This document shows positions 1 to 6,205 of a stretch of DNA of 18,354 nt, piece after piece. Position 1 is the first letter of the stretch, and every line of letters begins with the position of its first letter. Origin of the DNA: Pseudomonadota bacterium (GTDB taxonomy: Bacteria; Desulfobacterota; Syntrophia; Syntrophales; UBA5619); contig JAHIMW010000196.1 in the NCBI GenBank assembly GCA_018896355.1, forward strand, positions 1 through 18,354, written 5' to 3'. The notes under the pieces were generated by a model. The model did not search any database, was not told the DNA's origin, and worked only from the letters and a program-made list of their open reading frames with translations. A program made the position numbers and the translations under genes.

Positions 1-35
1 CCGTAGCCGTCAAGAAAAGGGGTTCCGCACAATGA

Positions 36-60
36 AGCCGACCCTGTTTCAGGGTCGGCT
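36..60 (-). terminator. Terminator-like hairpin at the MFS gene end
   Basis: A perfect inverted repeat, AGCCGACCCTG / CAGGGTCGGCT, has 11-bp arms and a 3-nt loop. It spans the TGA stop of the minus-strand MFS gene. The run after it on that strand is TCATTGTG, which is only weakly T-rich, so this may be a factor-assisted terminator or a 3'-end stabiliser. Confidence 0.55.
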
Positions 61-1263
61 AAAGCGCCATGCGTACCAGGTGGCGCCGAATCCGCCGATC
101 GCAAAGACCATGAAGGCCGGTCCCCATGCCGACGCAACGTGATCGCCGAAACGTAAGTAATCGAGCACCAGTCCGAAAGCCACCGGAGAGACGGCGCCGG
201 CGCTGAAGCCGAGAAGGGAACGTATCGCCAGCACCGACCCGAGACGGTTGGGCGCGACGACTTCCGTCATTGCCGCCGAAAGTACCGGAGAATCGCCAAT
301 GACCACAAATCCGTAAATCAGCATCAAGCCCACCAGGATCGGCAACGGCACGGCGATCAGCCAGCCGAAGATCATCGAAAAAAGGGCGCCCGCTGCTCCC
401 AGTCCGGTCAGAACGGCCCGGCGCCCCAGAAGATCCGATAAATGGCCCATTGTCGGGGAAGCAACGGCGCCGACGATATGCATCGCGGCCACGCAATAGG
501 CGGCAAGTTCCGCTGACTGGATGGACGCGGCGCCGGAAAAAACAAGGCTCGCCGCAAGAAAGGCGGGGACCCAGGCCCACATGCCGAGCAGCTCCCAGCA
601 ATGCCACGAGTAACCCGCCACCAGGGAGCGGACGTTTCGTTCGTTCTTCAGAACCGCCGTCAGCGATATTCCGGTGCTGAGGTCATGAACCACATTCGGC
701 GTCCGTCGGAGCGTGATCCACAAGATCAACGCCCCCACGGAGGGCAGGATACCCGTGCCGAGAAAGGCAAACTGATATCCGCCCAGCGCAATCAGCGCTC
801 CTGACACGGCAAGGGAACTTGCAAAGCCGAGCGAGGTGCTCGCGATAAACCAGCCGACCGCACCACCGCGGCGGGCAACGGGAAATCTCTCGGCCATCAA
901 AACGATGCCGGGGGTATAGACGCCGCCCTGGGTAAGGCCGATCATGGAAAAGAAAAACAGCGTCGTCAGATAGTCGCGCGCAAGGAAACCAAACACGAGG
1001 GAGGTCACGGCGCTTGCGACCGCCGACAGGACGAATATCCGGCGGGCGCCGAAGTGGTCTGCGAGCCACGATGCAAGGGCCAGCGACGCCGCGTAACAGA
1101 TCGAGAACCCCGACGCGATCGAACCGGCCTGCGTTGCCGATATTCCCCATTCGCCCCTGAGGATCGGCAGGCACGCGGCATAAACCATAAAGTTCATATA
1201 CATGAAGATTCGACCGATGCAGATGGCCATCAACCAACCGTCACGCCATAGTGGTTTCTTCAT
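49..1263 (-). CDS. MFS transporter, 404 aa
   Basis: This is a polytopic inner-membrane protein of the major facilitator superfamily, probably moving a small organic solute by proton coupling; the substrate cannot be told. About 12 hydrophobic segments are visible in two halves. The loop motif LADHFGARR near residue 70 matches MFS motif A, and its pseudo-repeat LSDLLGRRAVL appears in the second half. Length is typical for the family. The ATG has a poor ribosome binding site: AAGGA lies about 13 nt upstream and GGGG directly abuts the start. Its stop codon is embedded in a strong hairpin. The gene appears monocistronic. The neighbouring radical SAM gene lies upstream on the same strand, with about 200 bp between them holding several palindromes, so separate regulation is likely. 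I am confident of the family and have no view on the substrate. Confidence 0.9.
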   Translation of the reverse strand: MKKPLWRDGWLMAICIGRIFMYMNFMVYAACLPILRGEWGISATQAGSIASGFSICYAASLALASWLADHFGARRIFVLSAVASAVTSLVFGFLARDYLTTLFFFSMIGLTQGGVYTPGIVLMAERFPVARRGGAVGWFIASTSLGFASSLAVSGALIALGGYQFAFLGTGILPSVGALILWITLRRTPNVVHDLSTGISLTAVLKNERNVRSLVAGYSWHCWELLGMWAWVPAFLAASLVFSGAASIQSAELAAYCVAAMHIVGAVASPTMGHLSDLLGRRAVLTGLGAAGALFSMIFGWLIAVPLPILVGLMLIYGFVVIGDSPVLSAAMTEVVAPNRLGSVLAIRSLLGFSAGAVSPVAFGLVLDYLRFGDHVASAWGPAFMVFAIGGFGATWYAWRFSRP

Positions 1264-1291
1264 CCCCGAGACTTATTCCTTTTGGTTGGTT

Positions 1292-1376
1292 CAAAGCCGT
1301 GGGCGACAAGACGCGACGGCTTTGTGATAGCGCTATACTCAAATGTGCGCCTTTTGTCATCAAATTTTTAATTTGA
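1292..1376. repeat. Cluster of three inverted repeats upstream of the MFS gene
   Basis: Three dyads lie in the 200-bp gap between the radical SAM stop and the MFS start. The first is CAAAGCCGT (1292-1300) with ACGGCTTTG (1316-1324), a 15-bp spacer between perfect 9-bp arms. The second is the 10-bp palindrome ATAGCGCTAT (1327-1336). The third is TCAAATT (1360-1366) with AATTTGA (1370-1376). The TATAGC box inside the second could serve as a minus-strand -10, but I found no well-spaced -35. They look like operator sites for MFS control; this is inference. Confidence 0.4.
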
Positions 1377-1463
1377 ATTCATTCCGCAATGCGCACGGCC
1401 CGCTTTGACCTTTGCTGTTTAGGGGATCCTCAGCGGGGGAGGGTCTTGCCGGCGGGGCGATTA

Positions 1464-3149
1464 CTATGGCATGGCGAAGAAGGGCGCATGGTTCGAGGTG
1501 AAGAAGGGCGGGTCGCGCCGGAGGATCGCCGCGACAGCGGGGTCCTTTTTAAACTCCCGCTCAAGGAAATGCCTGACCTTCCCCCGGTTCCAACCCCGCG
1601 GATGTGAAAACGGCCGGTAGAGCGACAGATCTCCGTCGTAGAACTCTCCGGTATCGAGGCACTCACCGTCCGGTCCCCAGGCCGGGAGATTGAAGATCGC
1701 GAGGTTCAAAAATCCGACCTCTTCCGCATGCTCCGCGGTGAAGGCGAGCGTCCGCCGGGCCGCCGCGACCGTCTCCGCGGGCGTTCCGAAAAGAAGGTAG
1801 ACGTAGGTTGCGATCCCCGCCGCCCTCAGGTTTTTCAGGGCCGCCGCAGCCGTCGGCAGGTCGATCCCCTTGTTGAGGGCGGCCAGGACCGACGGATCGC
1901 CCGACTCCAGCCCCAACTTCAGCATGACGCAACCGGAATCCCTTAACTTCAGACAGAAACCGGGATCGGCCAGGCTGGGCGTGATCCGGGCGAAACCGTA
2001 CCAGGGCGCCTCGGGCGGGTCCGCGGCCAGCGTGTCCAGCAGCACGGGGCTGAGCGCATTGTCGAGAAGGTGGATCAGCGCCGGTCTCGTCTCCGCAACC
2101 AGCGCGCGGAGGTCCGCCGTGACCTGCGCGGTCGGAAGCGGCCGATAAGGATTCCCCTCGGCCCGCTCCGGGCAGAAGGAGCAGCGCCGCCACCAGCAGC
2201 CGCTGGAAGCGCTGTAGGGAAGGATCGTCCCCGGAGAGAGATAATCGGTCAGCGGAAAGCCGCTGAGGTCCGGCCGGTCCGGGCCGCCGCCGTGTTCCGT
2301 TCCGAGGAGTGCAAGGAGCGGAACCTCTCCCGGTCCGGCTATCAGATCGTCCACGAAACCCGCAAAGGGTTTCTTCCAGTCCGGCCGCCGCATCCAGGAG
2401 GTGACGAGCCCCCCGCCGAGGACGACCCTGAGCTGCGGCCATTCCCGCCGCAGGAAACCGATCATCGCGAAGGTCGTCAGGGCCTGGCTCAGGTAATTCA
2501 GCGAAAAGCCGACGTGCGAAACAGCGGTTTCGGCGAGGATCTCCGGAAGGCGTTCCCGAAACCAGAGATAAAAGGGATTCGTTTCCGGCCCGTCGGCGGC
2601 AAGCAGGAGATCGGCGCTCCGGACGGGAGAGAGTCTCCGATCCTCATAATCGGCAAGGCTCACGCGGACGCCGGAAGGCCGGGCCGCTATCGCGAGCAGA
2701 CGGTTCAGATCCGTCACCGCCCGCCGGTAGCGGTCGGGATTCCGGTAGAGTTCGCGGGAGCGCAGGGCGGCGAGGTTCTCGGCCAGATGCTTCGCAGCCC
2801 GCCGCGTCCATGTGTCGATTCCATTCCCGCGGGCGTCGCCGCCGGTAAACCCTCCGGCCATCCCCGGATCAGGGATGACCTCCTCTCCCCTTGCCGGGAT
2901 TCCGATAGCTTCCCGGCATTGCCGGCGGTTTTCCGCCGGAGGGGCCGCTGCCGAATGTGCGCCGATCCGCCTTCCCTCCTCCATCAGCCAAAGCTGCCCC
3001 TCCAGGTTGGCGTCCCAGACCCGGCAGGCGACGCCGTGGCGCCGGAACGCCCCCGCCAACCGCGCCGGCCCTCCCGGCGCCTCGCAGGCCTTCGCCACGG
3101 GCGGGTGAACCAGAAGGACGGCGTTTTCTTCCCGGATTATCGGATTCAT
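1464..3149 (-). CDS. Cobalamin-binding-type radical SAM protein, 561 aa
   Basis: This belongs to the B12-binding-domain radical SAM superfamily; reaction and substrate are unknown. Residues about 5-50 and 205-275 look like the N-terminal Rossmann-like region, including VGFSLNYLSQA and VVLGGGLVTSW. The SAM-cluster motif is SSGCWWRRCSFC (Cys318, Cys323, Cys326), a C-x4-C-x2-C spacing. That spacing is seen in part of this superfamily in place of C-x3-C-x2-C. The downstream GLESGDPSVLAALNKG and YLLFGTPAET segments are typical of the radical SAM barrel. Residues about 62-112 are rich in Ala, Gly, Pro and Arg and look like an insertion. The gene starts 22 nt after the UPF0178 stop on the same strand, so they are probably cotranscribed. 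The ATG has only a weak SD (GGAAACGGG). Confidence 0.85.
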   Translation of the reverse strand: MNPIIREENAVLLVHPPVAKACEAPGGPARLAGAFRRHGVACRVWDANLEGQLWLMEEGRRIGAHSAAAPPAENRRQCREAIGIPARGEEVIPDPGMAGGFTGGDARGNGIDTWTRRAAKHLAENLAALRSRELYRNPDRYRRAVTDLNRLLAIAARPSGVRVSLADYEDRRLSPVRSADLLLAADGPETNPFYLWFRERLPEILAETAVSHVGFSLNYLSQALTTFAMIGFLRREWPQLRVVLGGGLVTSWMRRPDWKKPFAGFVDDLIAGPGEVPLLALLGTEHGGGPDRPDLSGFPLTDYLSPGTILPYSASSGCWWRRCSFCPERAEGNPYRPLPTAQVTADLRALVAETRPALIHLLDNALSPVLLDTLAADPPEAPWYGFARITPSLADPGFCLKLRDSGCVMLKLGLESGDPSVLAALNKGIDLPTAAAALKNLRAAGIATYVYLLFGTPAETVAAARRTLAFTAEHAEEVGFLNLAIFNLPAWGPDGECLDTGEFYDGDLSLYRPFSHPRGWNRGKVRHFLEREFKKDPAVAAILRRDPPFFTSNHAPFFAMP

Positions 3150-3171
3150 CCCGTTTCCATTTTCAAACTAT

Positions 3172-3633
3172 TTAGCCCCTCTCCTCCTTCAACTGGCTGA
3201 TCAGGAAACGATCGAGCTGGTCGGCAAAGGCCTGGCAGTCCTTTTTTCCGAAGGCCGGCGGTCCGCCCGTCATCATGCCGCCGTCCCGCAGTTCGCTCAA
3301 CAGATCCCGCACGGCCAGACGCTCCTTAACGTTCTCCTCCGTGTAGAGTTTGCCTCTCGGGTTAAGGGCGAAGGCGCCCTTGGAGACGACCCGGTCCGCC
3401 AGCGGGATATCGGTTGTAATCACCAGATCGCCCGGTTCTGCCAACTCCACGATGCGGTCATCGGCGATGTCCGGCCCCTCGGGGACGAGAAGGCTCGAAA
3501 TCAGCGGCGACGGTTCCCGGCGGACGGGCTTGTTGGCCACGAAGACGAGGGGGACGCCCAGGCGCAGGGCGGCCCGGAGCAGGATCTCCTTCGCCGCCCT
3601 GGGAAATCCGTCCGCATCGACGTAAATCTTCAT
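3172..3633 (-). CDS. UPF0178 / YaiI family protein (DUF188), 153 aa
   Basis: This matches the YaiI/UPF0178 family (DUF188), small cytosolic proteins with a PIN/NYN-like fold and no firmly assigned reaction. Hallmarks are the N-terminal IYVDADGFPRAAKEILLRAA with its acidic residues, the central GDLVITTDIPLADRVVSKGA, the LNPRGKLYT segment, and the C-terminal GGPPAFGKKD motif. Length is normal. The start is supported by a strong SD (GAGAGGAG) 4 nt before the ATG. It sits between ywbE (34 nt upstream) and the radical SAM gene (22 nt downstream). A hairpin with a T-rich tail lies between ywbE and this gene, so part of the transcription may stop there. Confidence 0.9.
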   Translation of the reverse strand: MKIYVDADGFPRAAKEILLRAALRLGVPLVFVANKPVRREPSPLISSLLVPEGPDIADDRIVELAEPGDLVITTDIPLADRVVSKGAFALNPRGKLYTEENVKERLAVRDLLSELRDGGMMTGGPPAFGKKDCQAFADQLDRFLISQLKEERG

Positions 3634-3650
3634 GGAGCTCCTCTCTTCGG

Positions 3651-3676
3651 AAAAACAAAGGCGCCCTTCAGGCGCC
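3651..3676 (-). terminator. Rho-independent terminator-like hairpin between ywbE and UPF0178 gene
   Basis: On the minus strand GGCGCC-TGAAG-GGCGCC is followed by TTTGTTTTT. The first arm contains the last Ala codon of ywbE and the loop starts with its TGA stop. The short 6-bp GC stem and broken T tract suggest partial rather than complete termination. That would make UPF0178 and the radical SAM gene attenuated members of the operon. Another role as a processing site is possible. Confidence 0.5.
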
Positions 3677-3865
3677 CAAAATCTCTTTCACCCGGCCGAC
3701 GATGCCGCCCTCCAGACGCACCTTGATGCCGTGGGGGTGTTGGGGCGATTTCGTCAGCAGCTCTAGGACGACCCCTTCGGTCAAGGCGCCGCTTCGCTGA
3801 TCCTCTTTCCGGACCACTCTCACCCGCATGCCGGGAGCAATGTCGGATCGATTGTTACCGTTCAT
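3668..3865 (-). CDS. ywbE: YwbE family protein (DUF2196), 65 aa
   Basis: This is a small basic protein of the YwbE family, conserved in sporadic bacteria and of unknown biochemical role. The fold looks like a KOW/SH3-type barrel. The family signature is visible: IAPGMRVRVVRKEDQRSG, then LTKSPQHPHGIKVRLEG and GRVKEIL at the C-terminus. I chose the ATG at 3865 because it gives the usual family length and has an SD-like GGAAGAGG about 9 nt upstream. The longer in-frame ORF starting at 3958 has no ribosome binding site and no family similarity in its extra 31 residues. An 11-codon ORF on the same strand ends with an ATGA overlap on this start, so translational coupling is likely. First gene of a probable operon with UPF0178 and the radical SAM gene. 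Confidence 0.85.
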   Translation of the reverse strand: MNGNNRSDIAPGMRVRVVRKEDQRSGALTEGVVLELLTKSPQHPHGIKVRLEGGIVGRVKEILGA

Positions 3866-3897
3866 GGGTCCGTCCTCTTCCAATCGGCAGGCGGCAT
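3862..3897 (-). CDS. Upstream ORF MPPADWKRTDP, coupled to ywbE
   Basis: Reading the minus strand, AAGGAG sits 7 nt before an ATG that opens an 11-codon ORF (MPPADWKRTDP). Its TGA overlaps the ywbE ATG as ATGA. The SD of this ORF is stronger than that of ywbE itself. The ORF lies partly inside an 8-bp inverted repeat (3883-3890 with 3920-3927). It may be a leader peptide or a coupling device. No protein evidence can be seen from sequence alone. Confidence 0.45.
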   Translation of the reverse strand: MPPADWKRTDP

Positions 3898-3927
3898 GGT
3901 CACTCTCCTTCAAAAACCTCTGCCGAT
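3883..3927 (-). repeat. Inverted repeat in the ywbE leader
   Basis: ATCGGCAG (3883-3890) and CTGCCGAT (3920-3927) are perfect 8-bp arms separated by 29 bp. Folded in the minus-strand RNA, the loop would hold the AAGGAG and ATG of the upstream ORF, and one arm overlaps its codons. This could modulate entry to the upstream ORF. No T tract follows, so it is not a terminator. Confidence 0.4.
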
Positions 3928-3999
3928 CTTCTGAATTTAAGGAAGAATCTGATATCATAACGATGCAATAACCGCAATAGAAACGACGAAAAATAATCC

Positions 4000-4028
4000 T
4001 TGATCCCGTAGTGGGATCAGTCTATAAT
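4000..4028 (+). promoter_or_regulatory. higBA promoter with operator palindrome in the spacer
   Basis: The -35 TTGATC (4000-4005), a 17-bp spacer and a perfect -10 TATAAT (4023-4028) form a sigma-70 promoter. The spacer is nearly filled by TGATCCC-GTAGT-GGGATCA (4001-4019), an inverted repeat with 7-bp arms. Autorepression by HigA or HigBA binding here would fit what is known of such operons. The predicted transcript start (about 4035-4036) coincides with the higB ATG at 4036. Confidence 0.75.
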
Positions 4029-4035
4029 GCCGCAC

Positions 4036-4329
4036 ATGCGAATCATATCCCGAAAGACCTTGAAAGATTTTTGGGATCGGCATCCTGATGCGCAGCAATC
4101 TTTACAGGCCTGGTATGACGACGCCAGACATGCGGAATGGAAGTCCCCCGCGGAGATCAAGAGCACTTATCGCAATGCCAGCTTTATCGCGAACAACCGC
4201 GTAGTTTTCAATATCAAGGGGAATCGGTACAGGCTGATCACAGCCATCCAATATCAACACGGCATCGTGTACATCCGTTTCGTCGGCAGCCATAAAGAAT
4301 ATGAAACAATCGATGCCGCAGCGATTTGA
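4036..4329 (+). CDS. higB: HigB family toxin (type II, RelE-like mRNA interferase), 97 aa
   Basis: Toxin of the HigB family (PF09907 type), expected to cleave mRNA on the ribosome until bound by HigA. The whole family pattern is present: start MRIISRKTLKDFWDRHPDA, then LQAWYDDAR, NRVVFNIKGNRYRLI and a final YIRFVGSHKEYETID. An in-frame ATG at 4027 overlaps the -10 box and cannot be in the transcript, so the start is the ATG at 4036, which also matches the family N-terminus. That places the start codon about 8 nt after the -10 box, giving an mRNA with little or no leader and no SD. Toxin-before-antitoxin order is the normal one for higBA. higA follows after 15 nt. Confidence 0.92.
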   Translation: MRIISRKTLKDFWDRHPDAQQSLQAWYDDARHAEWKSPAEIKSTYRNASFIANNRVVFNIKGNRYRLITAIQYQHGIVYIRFVGSHKEYETIDAAAI

Positions 4330-4344
4330 TCGGAGGAAGGAACC

Positions 4345-4722
4345 ATGGAGATTAAACCCATCAAAACGGAGACGGATTATCAGGCGGCCATGAAAGAGAT
4401 CGAACGCCTCTTCGCGGCTGTTCCCGACACGCCGGAGGGAGACCGGCTGGAGGTACTGACCACGCTGGTCGAGGCATACGAGGAACAACACTACCGCATC
4501 CCGTTGCCCGATCCGATCGAGGCGATCCTGTATCACATGGAAAGCCGGGGCCTTACCCGCTGCGATCTCGAACCGTTCATTGGCAGCCGCGCCCGCGTGT
4601 CCGAAGTACTGAACCGCAAGCGGCCCCTGACGATGGCCATGATCCGCAATCTATCCAAAGGGCTGCGCATTTCAGCGGAAGTGCTGATCCAACCCTACCG
4701 GGCGATGAAGAGCGCCGCATAG
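4345..4722 (+). CDS. higA: HigA antitoxin with C-terminal HTH, 125 aa
   Basis: Antitoxin partner of HigB and probable autorepressor. The N-terminal half (IKPIKTETDYQAAMKEIERL, then the PDTPEGDRLEVLTTLVEAYE helix) matches the HigA toxin-neutralising region. Residues about 65-115 form a Cro/CI-type helix-turn-helix (LTRCDLEPFIG, RARVSEVLNRKRPLT, MIRNLSKGL). The ATG has a strong SD, GGAGGAAGG, in the 15-nt gap after higB. So antitoxin translation starts efficiently while the toxin has no SD, a plausible way to keep HigA in excess. The gene ends next to the decayed regulator remnant on the other strand. Confidence 0.92.
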   Translation: MEIKPIKTETDYQAAMKEIERLFAAVPDTPEGDRLEVLTTLVEAYEEQHYRIPLPDPIEAILYHMESRGLTRCDLEPFIGSRARVSEVLNRKRPLTMAMIRNLSKGLRISAEVLIQPYRAMKSAA

Positions 4723-4732
4723 GACGGAAGCG

Positions 4733-5026
4733 CTATCGTCCATAATCCCTCACTCCTGTTCCTTTCAAAACCTCCAGCAGCCGACTGGCTTGCGGGGTGA
4801 CTTGCGGGGTATTCATATCAGCCAATTCCCCCACCTCTGAATCGGCCACCTCCAATGCCGCTGGATGCACCGGCAGGCGTACCATGAAGTAGCTATGGTC
4901 TTCGTCGAAGTCAAATTCGGCGGGAGGCGAGCCGTTGGCCTGCATGGCGTCAATGATTTTGGGAATCCCGGTGGAAGTTGCCTTGTTGGGGCATGTACCT
5001 TTTTCCCTCAAAAAACTGCTTGACAA
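4733..5026 (-). pseudogene. Remnant of an AlbA_2/ATPase-type transcriptional regulator
   Basis: About 65 residues, GIPKIIDAMQANGSPPAEF, DEDHSYFMVRLPVHP and then TPQVTPQASRLLEVLKG, match the end of the ATPase-like region and the linker of COG2865-type regulators (N-terminal AlbA_2 DNA-binding domain, C-terminal winged helix). The N-terminal four-fifths and the final winged helix are missing. The first 16 residues (MSSSFLREKGTCPNKA) show no family similarity. The similarity breaks off at the right near 4985, where the GTTGGGGCA repeat lies, and at the left close to the higA stop. I read it as debris of a resident gene cut by insertion of flanking modules. Confidence 0.6.
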
Positions 5027-5048
5027 AAGACGTCGAGACGTCTAATAC
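5020..5048 (+). promoter_or_regulatory. Methyltransferase promoter with paired AGACGTC operator
   Basis: A perfect -35 TTGACA (5020-5025) is followed by AGACGTC-GA-GACGTCT (5028-5043). Because GACGTC is itself a palindrome, this is both an inverted repeat and a direct repeat with 8-bp period. The -10 is TCTAAT (5041-5046, 15-bp spacing) or TAATAC (5043-5048, 17-bp spacing). Either places the transcript start only a few nt before the ATG at 5057. The paired site could bind the methyltransferase's own HTH or a controller, or could be methylation-sensitive; these are inferences. Confidence 0.6.
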
Positions 5049-5056
5049 CGTTAGCC

Positions 5057-6205
5057 ATGGCTAAAGAACAACTCAGAAATGCTCCCGGACAAGTGAGGGA
5101 TGCAATTGTTCATGTATTATCGTTAACCTCACGCCCTCTTTCTGTCAAGGAAATTGAGAATCGTGTAGGTCAAATGATTGGACCCACGCCAACATCATCG
5201 GTTCGTTCGTATCTCCGTCTTAACACGCCAGATTTATTTGTCCGCGAGACTCGCGGAGTCTATACCGTGCAGACTGTGGCGGCCTGGAGCGCTCAGCGGA
5301 ACCTTTTTGAGACGCAGATTTGGCGAGACCCCGTGAAATTTGGTAAGTCTACGATTTTCCATGCTGACTGCTTCGATTGGATAGAACAACAAGAGGATAA
5401 CAGATTTCAAGCTGTTGTTACTGACCCACCTTACGGCCTGTACGAGTACTCAGCCGAACAACAGAATAAGCTACGAAATGGGAAGGGTGGCGTTTGGCGA
5501 ATCCCGCCGTCTTTCGATGGGCACACAAGAAGTCCCCTTCCAAGATTCACCACGTTGAGCGCCCAGCAACTCAAGGACGTGAGAATGTTTTTTTTCAATT
5601 GGGCAAGATTACTCATGCCTAAGATAGTCCCCGGTGCACATGTTGTAGTTGCATCCAATCCACTGTTATCATATATAGTTTCTGGGTCGTTATCGGATGC
5701 CGGTCTGGAACGACGAGGTGAGATTATTCGCCTTACCATGACTCTGCGAGGGGGTGATCGCCCTAAGGCTGCACACGACGAATTCCCTAATATCAGCGTA
5801 ATGCCCCGCTCCATGTGGGAGCCGTGGCTCGTTTATCGAAAACCGATTGAAGGCAGGGTACAGGATAACCTGAGGAAGTGGGGTACAGGAGGGTTCCGCA
5901 GGCCGTCTTCGGAAAGACCCTTCGGAGATGTGATATCGTCCGCGCCGACAAGGAAGGTGGAAAGGAACTTAGCTCCGCACCCAAGTCTGAAGCCACAGGC
6001 TTTCCTCCGGCAGGTTGTTCACGCGGTGCTTCCTATGGGGAAAGGGACAATCCTCGATCCTTTTGCTGGAGCAGGATCGACGTTAGCAGCAGCCGAGGCG
6101 GTGGGATATGAAAGTATCGGAATTGAGAAAGACGAGCATTTCTTCAAGATGGCCTGCGACTCCATCCCCAGGCTGAGCCGCCTCGCGCCAAACGTACAGC
6201 ACTAA
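5057..6205 (+). CDS. DNA methyltransferase, beta class, with N-terminal HTH, 382 aa
   Basis: A SAM-dependent DNA amino-methyltransferase, probably N6-adenine (N4-cytosine not excluded). Residues 11-72 resemble the HARE-HTH winged-helix domain (VRDAIVHVLSLTSRPLSVKE to VRETRGVYTV). Motif IV is TDPPYG at 122-127. A motif X-like HPSLKPQ is at 308-314, and motif I (DPFAGAGST) follows at 334-342. Motif IV before motif I makes it beta class (PF01555 type). The start ATG has no SD; no later Met would keep the HTH, and the promoter ends just upstream, so an almost leaderless mRNA is likely. Its stop interlocks by 2 bp with that of the convergent PD-(D/E)XK gene. Base composition is more A/T-rich than the flanking genes, which suggests acquisition by transfer. 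Likely the modification half of a type II R-M system. Confidence 0.85.
   Translation: MAKEQLRNAPGQVRDAIVHVLSLTSRPLSVKEIENRVGQMIGPTPTSSVRSYLRLNTPDLFVRETRGVYTVQTVAAWSAQRNLFETQIWRDPVKFGKSTIFHADCFDWIEQQEDNRFQAVVTDPPYGLYEYSAEQQNKLRNGKGGVWRIPPSFDGHTRSPLPRFTTLSAQQLKDVRMFFFNWARLLMPKIVPGAHVVVASNPLLSYIVSGSLSDAGLERRGEIIRLTMTLRGGDRPKAAHDEFPNISVMPRSMWEPWLVYRKPIEGRVQDNLRKWGTGGFRRPSSERPFGDVISSAPTRKVERNLAPHPSLKPQAFLRQVVHAVLPMGKGTILDPFAGAGSTLAAAEAVGYESIGIEKDEHFFKMACDSIPRLSRLAPNVQH

Noticed and set aside
2070..3200. 376-codon plus-strand open frame opposite the radical SAM gene
   Set aside because: Arg/Pro-rich translation with no recognisable motif, fully inside a gene with clear catalytic cysteines on the other strand.
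3668..3958. Longer 96-residue version of YwbE
   Set aside because: The extra 31 residues lack family similarity and the ATG at 3958 has no ribosome binding site, while the ATG at 3865 has both family length and SD.
4722..4741. GGACGgaAGCGCTatCGTCC near-palindrome at the higA stop
   Set aside because: Only 5-bp outer arms and no T run on either side, so I do not call it a terminator. It may be a chance dyad.
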